Made by a program: the position numbers and the translations under genes. 5,241 nucleotides of DNA from Candidatus Hodarchaeota archaeon (GTDB lineage Archaea; Asgardarchaeota; Heimdallarchaeia; Hodarchaeales; YT1-039). Positions 1 through 5,241 of the stretch are shown here, piece by piece. How positions within the stretch are numbered: the stretch's first letter is position 1; the number at the start of each line of letters is the position of its first letter. Where the stretch lies: the NCBI GenBank assembly GCA_016840025.1, contig JAEOTF010000386.1, positions 1 to 5,241 on the forward strand, in the 5' to 3' direction. The notes under the pieces were generated by a model that worked only from the letters and a program-made list of their open reading frames with translations, was not told the origin of the DNA and ran no database searches.

Positions 1-510
1 AACATTACATTTGGGATTGGTGACGCACAGATTTCAGAAAAATCAATCATTCAGGCAGCTCAATTAGCTCAAGCTCATGAGTTTATTCAGGCTCAAAAAG
101 ATCACTATGATACCATCGTAGGAGAACGAGGGGTTGGTTTGTCTGGTGGACAACGTCAACGTATTGCTATAGCTAGGTGTTTATTGACTAACCCTCGAAT
201 ACTTATTCTAGATGATTCTACTTCAGCTATTGATTCAGAAACGGAGGAAAAAATTGCACGAGCGATGGAAGAGGTTATGAAAAATCGAACTACTTTCCTA
301 ATTACCCATCGGCTTTCAGCAATTCGGAAAGCAGACCAGATTGTTGTTTTAAAAAATGGAACAATTGTTGCCACTGGTACCCATACAGAATTACTACAAA
401 CCTCAACTGATTACCAACGCATTTGGAGCAAACAAATCGAGTTACCTACAGCAAAAAAGCTAGTGACAAGATCTAATTCAACAGATATTTCTCTAGAAAC
501 GGAAGGATGA
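1..510 (+). CDS. ABC exporter half A, degenerate-site subunit (5'-truncated by window edge)
   Basis: The reading frame is open from base 1, so the 169 codons seen are the C-terminal part of a longer protein; transmembrane domain and Walker A lie outside the window. What remains is the second half of an ABC ATPase domain: signature LSGGQRQR (window residues 47-54), Walker B ILILDD (67-72), D-loop SAID and the switch histidine in ITHRLS (H103). The residue after the Walker B aspartate is Asp (D72), not the catalytic Glu. In the ABCB-like family this marks the TM287/BmrC-type half of a heterodimeric exporter. About 25 polar residues follow the ATPase core. The TGA stop is 4 bases before the next exporter half, so the two are surely co-transcribed and probably pair. 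Substrate cannot be read from the sequence; drugs, lipids or peptides are all possible. The TTG at 139 is only the Leu of the signature motif, not a start. Confidence 0.93.
   Translation, partial: NITFGIGDAQISEKSIIQAAQLAQAHEFIQAQKDHYDTIVGERGVGLSGGQRQRIAIARCLLTNPRILILDDSTSAIDSETEEKIARAMEEVMKNRTTFLITHRLSAIRKADQIVVLKNGTIVATGTHTELLQTSTDYQRIWSKQIELPTAKKLVTRSNSTDISLETEG
501..507 (+). promoter_or_regulatory. Ribosome binding site for exporter half B
   Basis: GGAAGGA lies inside the last codons of exporter half A, ending 7 bases before the ATG at 515. It supports that ATG as the start and shows translation of the second half is set up within the end of the first. Confidence 0.6.
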
Positions 511-514
511 GAAA

Positions 515-2317
515 ATGGGCTGGGTATATTCTGGATTAGAACATCAAGATTTAGAACGAGCTTATACTGATAGAGTTTTATTTAAACGCCTTTTTAGGGA
601 AATTTTACCTTTTAAAAAGTCTTTTTCTTTTATCGGATTGATCGTAATTCTAACTACTGCATTAAGTTTAATTTCCCCGTTGATCCTGGCATTTGTAATT
701 GAAGGGTTAGAAAAAGAGAATATCGATCGGGATAGGCTCATAATTGGAGGGGGTCTTTACCTCCTAGTTTATATCTTGATGTTTCTTTTTTATTATGCAC
801 AAAATTGGGGACAGGCATTAATGATTCCTGGATTTATGGTTAATTTACGGACAAATGTATTCTATAAACTTCAGGAGTTAGATTTGAAGTTTTTTGATAA
901 AAGAAGATCAGGTCGTTTGACATCTCGAGTTGGGTCCGATGCAGCAGAAGTCGGTGGGGTAGCAATGTTATTATCTGCGTTTGCAGGTAACCTCCTCTTA
1001 ATCATTTTTACTTATATTATTATGTTTAGTATTTCTTATACGCTTGCGTTATTAATGCTAATCATTTTACCTTTTGTAATAGGAATTACTTGGTTTTTCA
1101 GATATATTGCTCGAAAAGTGAGCCGTACCTATCGTAAATCAATCGCAAATGTTAATGCTGCAATCAGTGAATCAGTTGAAGGGATACAAATTGCAAAGAG
1201 TTATGGTAGAGAACAAGAAACTGTTGAAAAATTCAAAAGTGTTAACAATGAGAATTACCGAGCTGGATTTCGTCAAGGAGTTGCTCTCGAGTTTCTCTTT
1301 CCAACAATTGACCTTTTTGCTGTTATAAGTCTTTGGTTAATTCTTCAATTCGGTGGAACCTGGGTGATTAAGGATAAATTTGGTTTGACTGCTGCTACCT
1401 TATATCTATTCGTTTTGTACATGAATCGCTTCTTCTTTCCTTTAATGAACTTATCTACTTTCTTCGGTCAGTTACAAGCTGGGTTTGCAGCCTATGAACG
1501 AATTTTAGAAGTATATGATGCTGAGTCCGAAGTGTTTTTGAACCCAAATGGAAGAATTATAGAAAATTTCAAGGGAGAAGTTGAATTCAAGAATATGACT
1601 TTTGCATATAAGGAAGGAGAACCAGTTTTTCATAATTTTAATTTGCATATACAACCCGGAGAACGACTAGCAATTGTTGGGCACACAGGATCAGGAAAAA
1701 CCACTATAGCCTCAATAATTGCACGTTTTTACGAGTTTCAAGCAGGAGAAATTATGTTAGATAACGAATATGATATCAGAGAATTGAATCTGAAAGAATA
1801 TAGAAGACTATTAGGAATCGTGCAACAGGAACCTTTTCTTTTTACGGGCACAGTTGAGGAGAATATTCGTTATGGGAATAGAGACGCTACAGATGAAGAG
1901 ATTCAGCTCGCTATTCGCGCTGTTCATGCTGATGAATTTCTACAGTATATGCCAAATGGTTTACAGACAGAAGTAGGGGAACGAGGAAGTCGGTTATCTA
2001 CAGGTCAGCGTCAACTCATTTGTTTCGCAAGAGCATTATTAGCTGATCCACGAATCTTGATCCTTGATGAAGCTACGAGTGCAGTAGATGCCTATACAGA
2101 GGCTGTTATCCAAGAGGCGTTAGAAACTCTCTTTCAAGATAGGACATCAATTGTAATCGCCCATCGGTTATCCACGATCGTTAATGCAAATAGAATTATC
2201 GTTTTAGACCATGGTCGGATAATTGAAGAAGGATCACATCAAGATCTAATGGTAATAGGTGGAAAGTATCAGGAATTGTATGAAACATATTATAAGCACC
2301 AAGCGATAGAAGTATAG
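515..2317 (+). CDS. ABC exporter half B, catalytic-site subunit (full length, 600 aa)
   Basis: This is a membrane exporter half of the ABCB-like (type IV) fold, with a transmembrane domain fused to an ATPase, at the usual length of about 580-610 residues. Residues about 37-313 hold six hydrophobic spans (near 37-62, 76-98, 150-172, 175-196, 260-285 and 290-313). The ATPase follows: Walker A GHTGSGKT (389-396), Q-loop VQQEP (Q438), signature LSTGQ (494-498), Walker B ILILDE (D518, catalytic E519), D-loop SAVD and H-loop H550. The signature has Thr for its first Gly, followed by QRQL, as in the TM288/BmrD half of heterodimeric exporters. Together with the Asp-for-Glu change in the preceding gene, this predicts one degenerate and one active ATP site. 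The start is the ATG 4 bases after the upstream stop, with a good ribosome binding site. The exported substrate is unknown; multidrug or lipid export is the usual annotation. Confidence 0.95.
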   Translation: MGWVYSGLEHQDLERAYTDRVLFKRLFREILPFKKSFSFIGLIVILTTALSLISPLILAFVIEGLEKENIDRDRLIIGGGLYLLVYILMFLFYYAQNWGQALMIPGFMVNLRTNVFYKLQELDLKFFDKRRSGRLTSRVGSDAAEVGGVAMLLSAFAGNLLLIIFTYIIMFSISYTLALLMLIILPFVIGITWFFRYIARKVSRTYRKSIANVNAAISESVEGIQIAKSYGREQETVEKFKSVNNENYRAGFRQGVALEFLFPTIDLFAVISLWLILQFGGTWVIKDKFGLTAATLYLFVLYMNRFFFPLMNLSTFFGQLQAGFAAYERILEVYDAESEVFLNPNGRIIENFKGEVEFKNMTFAYKEGEPVFHNFNLHIQPGERLAIVGHTGSGKTTIASIIARFYEFQAGEIMLDNEYDIRELNLKEYRRLLGIVQQEPFLFTGTVEENIRYGNRDATDEEIQLAIRAVHADEFLQYMPNGLQTEVGERGSRLSTGQRQLICFARALLADPRILILDEATSAVDAYTEAVIQEALETLFQDRTSIVIAHRLSTIVNANRIIVLDHGRIIEEGSHQDLMVIGGKYQELYETYYKHQAIEV

Positions 2318-2329
2318 ACAAAAATTGTA

Positions 2330-2358
2330 CATTCTAATATCCTAGTGACATAAGAATG
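2330..2358. terminator. Weak inverted repeat in convergent spacer, possible shared transcript end
   Basis: The 72-bp gap between the converging exporter and KamA-like genes holds a 6-bp inverted repeat, CATTCT (2330-2335) and AGAATG (2353-2358), with a 17-base loop. Read on the + strand it is followed by a pyrimidine-rich run (2359-2375); on the - strand a T5 run lies at 2324-2320. The stem is too short for a firm intrinsic terminator. In an archaeon the T-rich runs alone could end both transcripts. Confidence 0.25.
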
Positions 2359-2389
2359 CCATTATCCTCTCTTCTAAATAGTAGAAACT

Positions 2390-3775
2390 TTAATCTGGAA
2401 TAGTTTGTTTAAATTTACTAAATGGTGCAAGATATTTATCATAGTCATCGGAGAACCAGAAACTATCTTCAAAAGCGGGTTTTAGTTCATCAAACCAAAT
2501 CGCTTTTGGATCATACTCTGCAAAGAAAACTCGGTCAACCCAATCAGGATTACGTCCTTGGATGAAACGACAAGTTAATACTTTCTTCCCCTTTATAACA
2601 GCAGGACCAAGAACTTCAACCTTTCCTGGGGTACAAGACATAGAAGGACCACGAACGGTTCTAGCAATTCCACTAACATGATTATAGGCTTTTCTATAGA
2701 TTTCCCAAGCCTTCACTAATGGTACACTGAAGTAATGTTGAGCACCAGTATCACGGACGACAAAGAAGTAATATGGAACCATTCCAAGATCAACTTGTTC
2801 CTGCCACATTCGTGCCCATATCTTCCATGACGCATTGATGTGATTAAGGAGAGGAGATTGTGTTCTTATTTGAGCTCCAGTCTTCAAGATATTTCGGGTA
2901 GCTTCTTTCAAAGCTTCTGTTTGGAGCTCCTGATAATGGTTAAAGTGTGCCACATAACACAAATTGAGTCCAGCATCAACCACATCAGAGAATAAACTTA
3001 ACACTCGATCCGCTTCAGAGCCCGCACTATATTTGTAGGGCCAATAGGAAATTGATTTTGATCCAATTCGGATAGTTCTTAAATTAGGGAGCTTTGCCTC
3101 TAAAATGGGACGGATATAACGCTCTAGTAGATCAGGGTTCATTATCATCGGATCTCCTCCCGTAAATAAGATATCAGTTATTTCTGGATTCTCTTGAATA
3201 TAAGCAATTAATTTATCTATTTCTTTCATTCCAAGTTTCTGATCTTTAATACCTACAAACTGAGCCCAGCGAAAACAGAAAGTACAATATGCATGACACG
3301 TTTGCCCACCTAGAGGAAGAAATAGAACAGTTTCTCGATATTTGTGCTGCATACCAATTAGTTTTTCACCATGTAGGTAAGGAACGTTATAAGACTTCTG
3401 TCCTGCAGGATGAGGATTAAGTTCTAAACGAATTAAATTAGCTACTTGCTTGATAGACTTCTTAGAACCTGTCTCCAATTCTTCCTTCATTCGTTGAAAA
3501 TGATGAGGCAACAACATTCCTTTTTGAGGAAAGGTTAAACAAAAGATAGGATCGTTAGGAACTTTATCCCAACTTATTAATTCATTAATCACATAGTTAT
3601 TAGTCTTAAATGGAAGAACATGAGCTACAACTCTCATATCTTCACGCATTTGCTGCGGTAAATTCTTCAGTTGCTCAATTTGATCTAATTTCTTAAGTTT
3701 ATAAGCTTTATATTTCTGGTAATCATGAAGTAGAATCAATTTACTTTGTTCATGTTCCTGGTGCCCTTGAGTCAC
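2390..3775 (-). CDS. KamA-family radical SAM/PLP aminomutase-like protein, substrate uncertain
   Basis: A 461-residue cytosolic protein of the lysine 2,3-aminomutase family, whose members use a 4Fe-4S cluster, S-adenosylmethionine and PLP to move an amino group from C2 to C3 of an amino acid. Seen here: radical SAM motif CHAYCTFC (C160, C164, C167), GGDP (206-209) for SAM, the HFNH signature (277-280), and TPGK (382-385) whose K385 sits where the PLP lysine is expected (K337 of clostridial LAM). R169 matches the arginine that holds the substrate carboxylate. The two Asp residues gripping the lysine side chain in LAM (D293, D330) appear here as A315 and S378 (or R375 if a gap is allowed). The clostridial C-terminal CxCxxC zinc motif is also absent. 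The family is therefore firm but lysine as substrate is doubtful. No upstream in-frame ATG exists before a stop, so GTG at 3775 is the start. No AblB-like acetyltransferase is in the window. Confidence 0.88.
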   Translation of the reverse strand: MTQGHQEHEQSKLILLHDYQKYKAYKLKKLDQIEQLKNLPQQMREDMRVVAHVLPFKTNNYVINELISWDKVPNDPIFCLTFPQKGMLLPHHFQRMKEELETGSKKSIKQVANLIRLELNPHPAGQKSYNVPYLHGEKLIGMQHKYRETVLFLPLGGQTCHAYCTFCFRWAQFVGIKDQKLGMKEIDKLIAYIQENPEITDILFTGGDPMIMNPDLLERYIRPILEAKLPNLRTIRIGSKSISYWPYKYSAGSEADRVLSLFSDVVDAGLNLCYVAHFNHYQELQTEALKEATRNILKTGAQIRTQSPLLNHINASWKIWARMWQEQVDLGMVPYYFFVVRDTGAQHYFSVPLVKAWEIYRKAYNHVSGIARTVRGPSMSCTPGKVEVLGPAVIKGKKVLTCRFIQGRNPDWVDRVFFAEYDPKAIWFDELKPAFEDSFWFSDDYDKYLAPFSKFKQTIPD

Positions 3776-3786
3776 TTTTACAAAAT

Positions 3787-3792
3787 CTCCTC
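3787..3792 (-). promoter_or_regulatory. Ribosome binding site for the KamA-like gene
   Basis: On the - strand, GAGGAG lies 11 bases before the GTG at 3775. The spacing is slightly long, but no other in-frame ATG, GTG or TTG lies between, and an in-frame TAA (3811-3809) closes the frame upstream. This fixes GTG as the start. Confidence 0.55.
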
Positions 3793-3867
3793 TAGCAATA
3801 ACGTGTAATTATTAATCTAACCTGATCTTATGCATCCATAGGTGCGGAAAAAGGTAATTTTAATATT

Positions 3868-3876
3868 CAAATAAAG
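3868..3876 (-). promoter_or_regulatory. Tentative archaeal TATA-like box for the KamA-like gene
   Basis: Read on the - strand, CTTTATTTG preceded by an A-rich GATAAAAT stretch resembles an archaeal BRE/TATA pair. It would start transcription near 3845-3850, giving a leader of about 70 bases. The whole spacer is AT-rich, so such matches are expected by chance. It also depends on the host being an archaeon. Confidence 0.2.
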
Positions 3877-4090
3877 ATTTTATCCTTCTAAATCCCAGTA
3901 TTTCAGTTCAATGTAGAAACTAAGTAATGTTAAAAAGCAACCATTTTAAGCTTAATGAGATAACTAAAGTCAAATCAGCCTATTAATAGTTTTTTAAGTG
4001 ATAAGGAAACCAATAGTTATTAATAGAGATAATTAGATAAGAATTGGTAATTTCAAAGATTAACAATTTACTTTTTGTCTCTTAATTTGA

Positions 4091-4104
4091 ATTAAATAAA
4101 AACA
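4091..4104 (-). terminator. T-rich tract after LivG-like gene, possible archaeal-type terminator
   Basis: On the - strand, 10 bases past the LivG-like stop, a run reading GTTTTTATTTAATT begins without a stable hairpin in front. Oligo-T tracts of this kind end transcripts in archaea. In an AT-rich spacer this is only suggestive. Confidence 0.3.
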
Positions 4105-4114
4105 AGTGGGAATT

Positions 4115-5020
4115 TTAATAATCTGCGCCGAGATACGCTTCAATTACATCTCTATTCGTCTCAATTTCATCGGGGGTGCCTTGGGCGATTATCTTGCCGC
4201 GCGCCATTACGAAAATTTCATCTGAATAATTGAATACAACATCCATGTTATGTTCGATTAGAAAGATTGTAGATCCTACCTTAAGATCCAATATCTTATC
4301 CATAATTTTATTAGCTAAAGTTGGATTAATTCCAGCTGTTGGTTCATCCAATAGAATTAAATTTGGAGCAGTCATCAATAATCTGCCTAACGCAAGTATC
4401 TTTAACTGTCCACCTGAAAGTTCTCCACCGAGTTGATCTCGTATATGTGTAATTTCTAAGAATTCTAAGATTTCTAAGGCTTTCAATGTATTTTTACGTT
4501 CTTCTTTCTTTATCTTCTTCTTTTTGAAGAAAATATTTAGAAATGATTCACCGGTTTGTTTATGGGGAGCAACAAGTAAATTTTCTAAAACGGTTAACTT
4601 TGGCCAATTACGAGTTGTCTGGAATGTTCTCATCATACCTGTTAAGGCTGCTTCATGTGCACTAAGTCCATCTATCCTCATATTCTCAAAAGTTACAGAA
4701 CCCACTTCTAGTTGAGTTTGTTCTTTAGGTTCCTCTCCACCATTTCTTTCAAACTTTTCCAATAACCAGTTAAGAAACCTTGATATCTGCCCTTTTTCTC
4801 CATCCTCTTTGTAAGGATCTGTTTTCTCAAGCCAGGAAGTAATCACATTAAATAAAGTAGTTTTTCCTGACCCATTCGGACCAATTAATGAAAAAAGTTG
4901 GTTCTTTGAAACTACAACACTAGCTCCTTCTAAGGCTTTTACTCCACCAAAATACTTGTAAATGTCTTTTGCTTCTAAATGGGTATCCTCATCTTGAGTA
5001 TCAACATCTTGAGTTGTCAT
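4115..5020 (-). CDS. livG: LivG-like ATPase of a branched-chain/polar amino acid ABC importer, with insertion
   Basis: This is a cytosolic ATPase that powers a LIV/HAAT-type amino acid importer with LivH/LivM permeases and normally LivF. Numbering from the chosen ATG (301 aa): Walker A GPNGSGKT (47-54), Q-loop RTFQ (Q134), LSGGQ (201-205), Walker B LILLDE (E226), PTAGINP, and H257 in LIEHNMDVV. The C-terminal AYLG and the RTFQ and EHNMDVV contexts are typical of LivG rather than LivF. It is about 40-50 residues longer than usual. Most of the excess is a charged insertion between Walker A and the Q-loop (about residues 66-105), plus an acidic N-terminal tail with a repeated TQDxD unit. GTG at 5032 extends the frame by four codons, but ATG at 5020 sits 6 bases after GGTGAGG, so ATG is preferred. 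It lies 57 bases after a LivM-like gene. Transport substrate is not determinable. Confidence 0.92.
   Translation of the reverse strand: MTTQDVDTQDEDTHLEAKDIYKYFGGVKALEGASVVVSKNQLFSLIGPNGSGKTTLFNVITSWLEKTDPYKEDGEKGQISRFLNWLLEKFERNGGEEPKEQTQLEVGSVTFENMRIDGLSAHEAALTGMMRTFQTTRNWPKLTVLENLLVAPHKQTGESFLNIFFKKKKIKKEERKNTLKALEILEFLEITHIRDQLGGELSGGQLKILALGRLLMTAPNLILLDEPTAGINPTLANKIMDKILDLKVGSTIFLIEHNMDVVFNYSDEIFVMARGKIIAQGTPDEIETNRDVIEAYLGADY
4454..4480. repeat. Three tandem 9-bp units inside the LivG-like gene
   Basis: TTCTAAG recurs at 4454, 4463 and 4472 with a 9-base period. On the coding (-) strand the units read LEI-LEF-LEI, in the helical domain shortly before the LSGGQ signature. The reading frame is kept. 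Confidence 0.75.
4985..5014 (-). repeat. Tandem 15-bp duplication in the LivG N-terminal tail
   Basis: Two adjacent 15-base units, 5014-5000 and 4999-4985 on the - strand, differ at only two bases and encode TQDVD and TQDED. They make up most of the acidic extension in front of the ATPase core. Confidence 0.8.
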
Positions 5021-5026
5021 TTTTAT

Positions 5027-5033
5027 CCTCACC
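5027..5033 (-). promoter_or_regulatory. Ribosome binding site deciding the LivG-like start
   Basis: GGTGAGG on the - strand, complementary to the usual 16S rRNA 3' end, ends 6 bases before the ATG at 5020. The alternative GTG start at 5032-5030 falls inside this motif, which argues strongly for the ATG and a 301-residue product. Confidence 0.75.
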
Positions 5034-5077
5034 TATTCACTCAGTTTGTTCTCCTATAGTTCAAATTTATTTGCAAT

Positions 5078-5241
5078 TCAAGTTTGGTCTCCTTCTTCTG
5101 CCTTAATTCTCTCTTTCTCAGCTAAACTCTGTCTTCCAAGAACTGCTGCATCAGAACGTGCACGTTTATCAGAGGATAACAAGGAAAGGTACCTTTCATT
5201 ATCTGTTGTTGGTTCAGGAATTAGACCAGCAGGCATAAATA
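5078..5241 (-). CDS. livM: LivM-like importer permease, C-terminal tail only (partial)
   Basis: The - strand frame is open from the right window edge to a TGA at 5080-5078, giving 53 residues. It begins FMPAGLIPEP, which matches the FxPxGL(I) ending of the last transmembrane helix in LivM/LivH-type amino acid permeases. It continues with a hydrophilic tail of more than 40 residues rich in Glu, Lys, Arg and Ser, ending KAEEGDQT. The permease assignment rests on this short match and on the LivG-like gene 57 bases downstream in the same direction; livM-livG is the common order. LivH is less likely because LivM normally directly precedes LivG. The tail is long for LivM and would lie in the cytosol. 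All catalytic or channel regions are outside the window. Confidence 0.65.
   Translation of the reverse strand, partial: FMPAGLIPEPTTDNERYLSLLSSDKRARSDAAVLGRQSLAEKERIKAEEGDQT

Larger units (their letters stand above)
3776..4114. other. 339-bp AT-rich non-coding spacer with short palindromic repeats
   Basis: Between the stop of the LivG-like gene and the start of the KamA-like gene there is no coding frame of convincing length on either strand and no tRNA-like or rRNA-like structure. It holds a perfect 10-bp palindrome CTATTAATAG (3980-3989), a near copy TTATTAATAG (4017-4026), and a 6-bp inverted repeat ACCAAT/ATTGGT (4009-4014 and 4043-4048). It most likely carries the end of the LivG transcript and the promoter of the KamA-like gene. 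Confidence 0.6.

Noticed and set aside
156..374. Open frame of 72 codons on the - strand
   Set aside because: It lies wholly opposite the ATPase domain of exporter half A, which has unmistakable ABC motifs; it is a shadow frame.
2390..3775. Naming the gene kamA or ablA (lysine 2,3-aminomutase)
   Set aside because: Both side-chain-binding Asp positions are changed and no ablB-like acetyltransferase is in view, so a lysine-specific name is not supported.
3927..3986. A 19-codon + strand frame starting ATG in the 339-bp spacer
   Set aside because: It has no ribosome binding site, is very short, and is expected by chance.
3776..4114. Possible tRNA, small RNA or CRISPR array in the spacer
   Set aside because: No cloverleaf-like stems, no conserved TTCGA loop, and no regularly spaced direct repeats of suitable length are visible.
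4230..4715. Two + strand open frames (68 and 63 codons)
   Set aside because: Both are antisense to the well-supported LivG-like gene and show no recognisable features.
5030..5032. GTG as start of the LivG-like protein (305 aa)
   Set aside because: The codon lies inside the GGTGAGG ribosome binding site of the better placed ATG at 5020.
5029..5055. AGGAG followed by a three-codon GTG mini-frame overlapping the LivG ribosome binding site on the - strand
   Set aside because: It resembles a leader peptide arrangement, but three codons with no attenuator-like hairpins is more likely chance.

Overview
This is an AT-rich prokaryotic window holding two transport systems and one radical enzyme. I see no RNA gene, mobile element, CRISPR array or phage gene. 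The host cannot be fixed from the window. Strong GGTGA/GGAGG-type ribosome binding sites, GTG starts, T-tract rather than hairpin-type gene ends, and protein style fit a low-GC archaeon (an Asgard-like or similar lineage is my guess). A low-GC bacterium is not excluded.

Layout. On the + strand, the C-terminal part of one ABC exporter half (1-510) is followed 4 bases later by a complete second half (515-2317). Their ATP-site motifs are complementary: Glu-to-Asp in Walker B of the first, and LSTGQ instead of LSGGQ in the second. This marks them as the two halves of one heterodimeric type IV (ABCB-like) exporter with one degenerate and one catalytic ATP site, like TM287/288 or BmrC/BmrD. A 72-bp convergent spacer follows.

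On the - strand, reading from the right edge leftwards, are three genes. First is the cytosolic tail of a LivM-like permease (partial, 5241-5078). Second is a LivG-like ATPase of a branched-chain/polar amino acid importer (5020-4115), carrying an unusual charged insertion. After a 339-bp non-coding, AT-rich spacer comes a 461-residue member of the lysine 2,3-aminomutase (KamA) radical SAM/PLP family (3775-2390).

The KamA-like protein is the most interesting gene. It keeps the Fe-S cysteines, the SAM-binding GGDP, a candidate PLP lysine and the substrate-carboxylate arginine. It lacks both aspartates that hold the lysine side chain in true lysine 2,3-aminomutase, so it probably acts on another amino acid. 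Lying downstream of an amino acid importer on the same strand, it may act on an imported amino acid, but the long spacer means this link is only inference. No LivF partner lies directly downstream of LivG.
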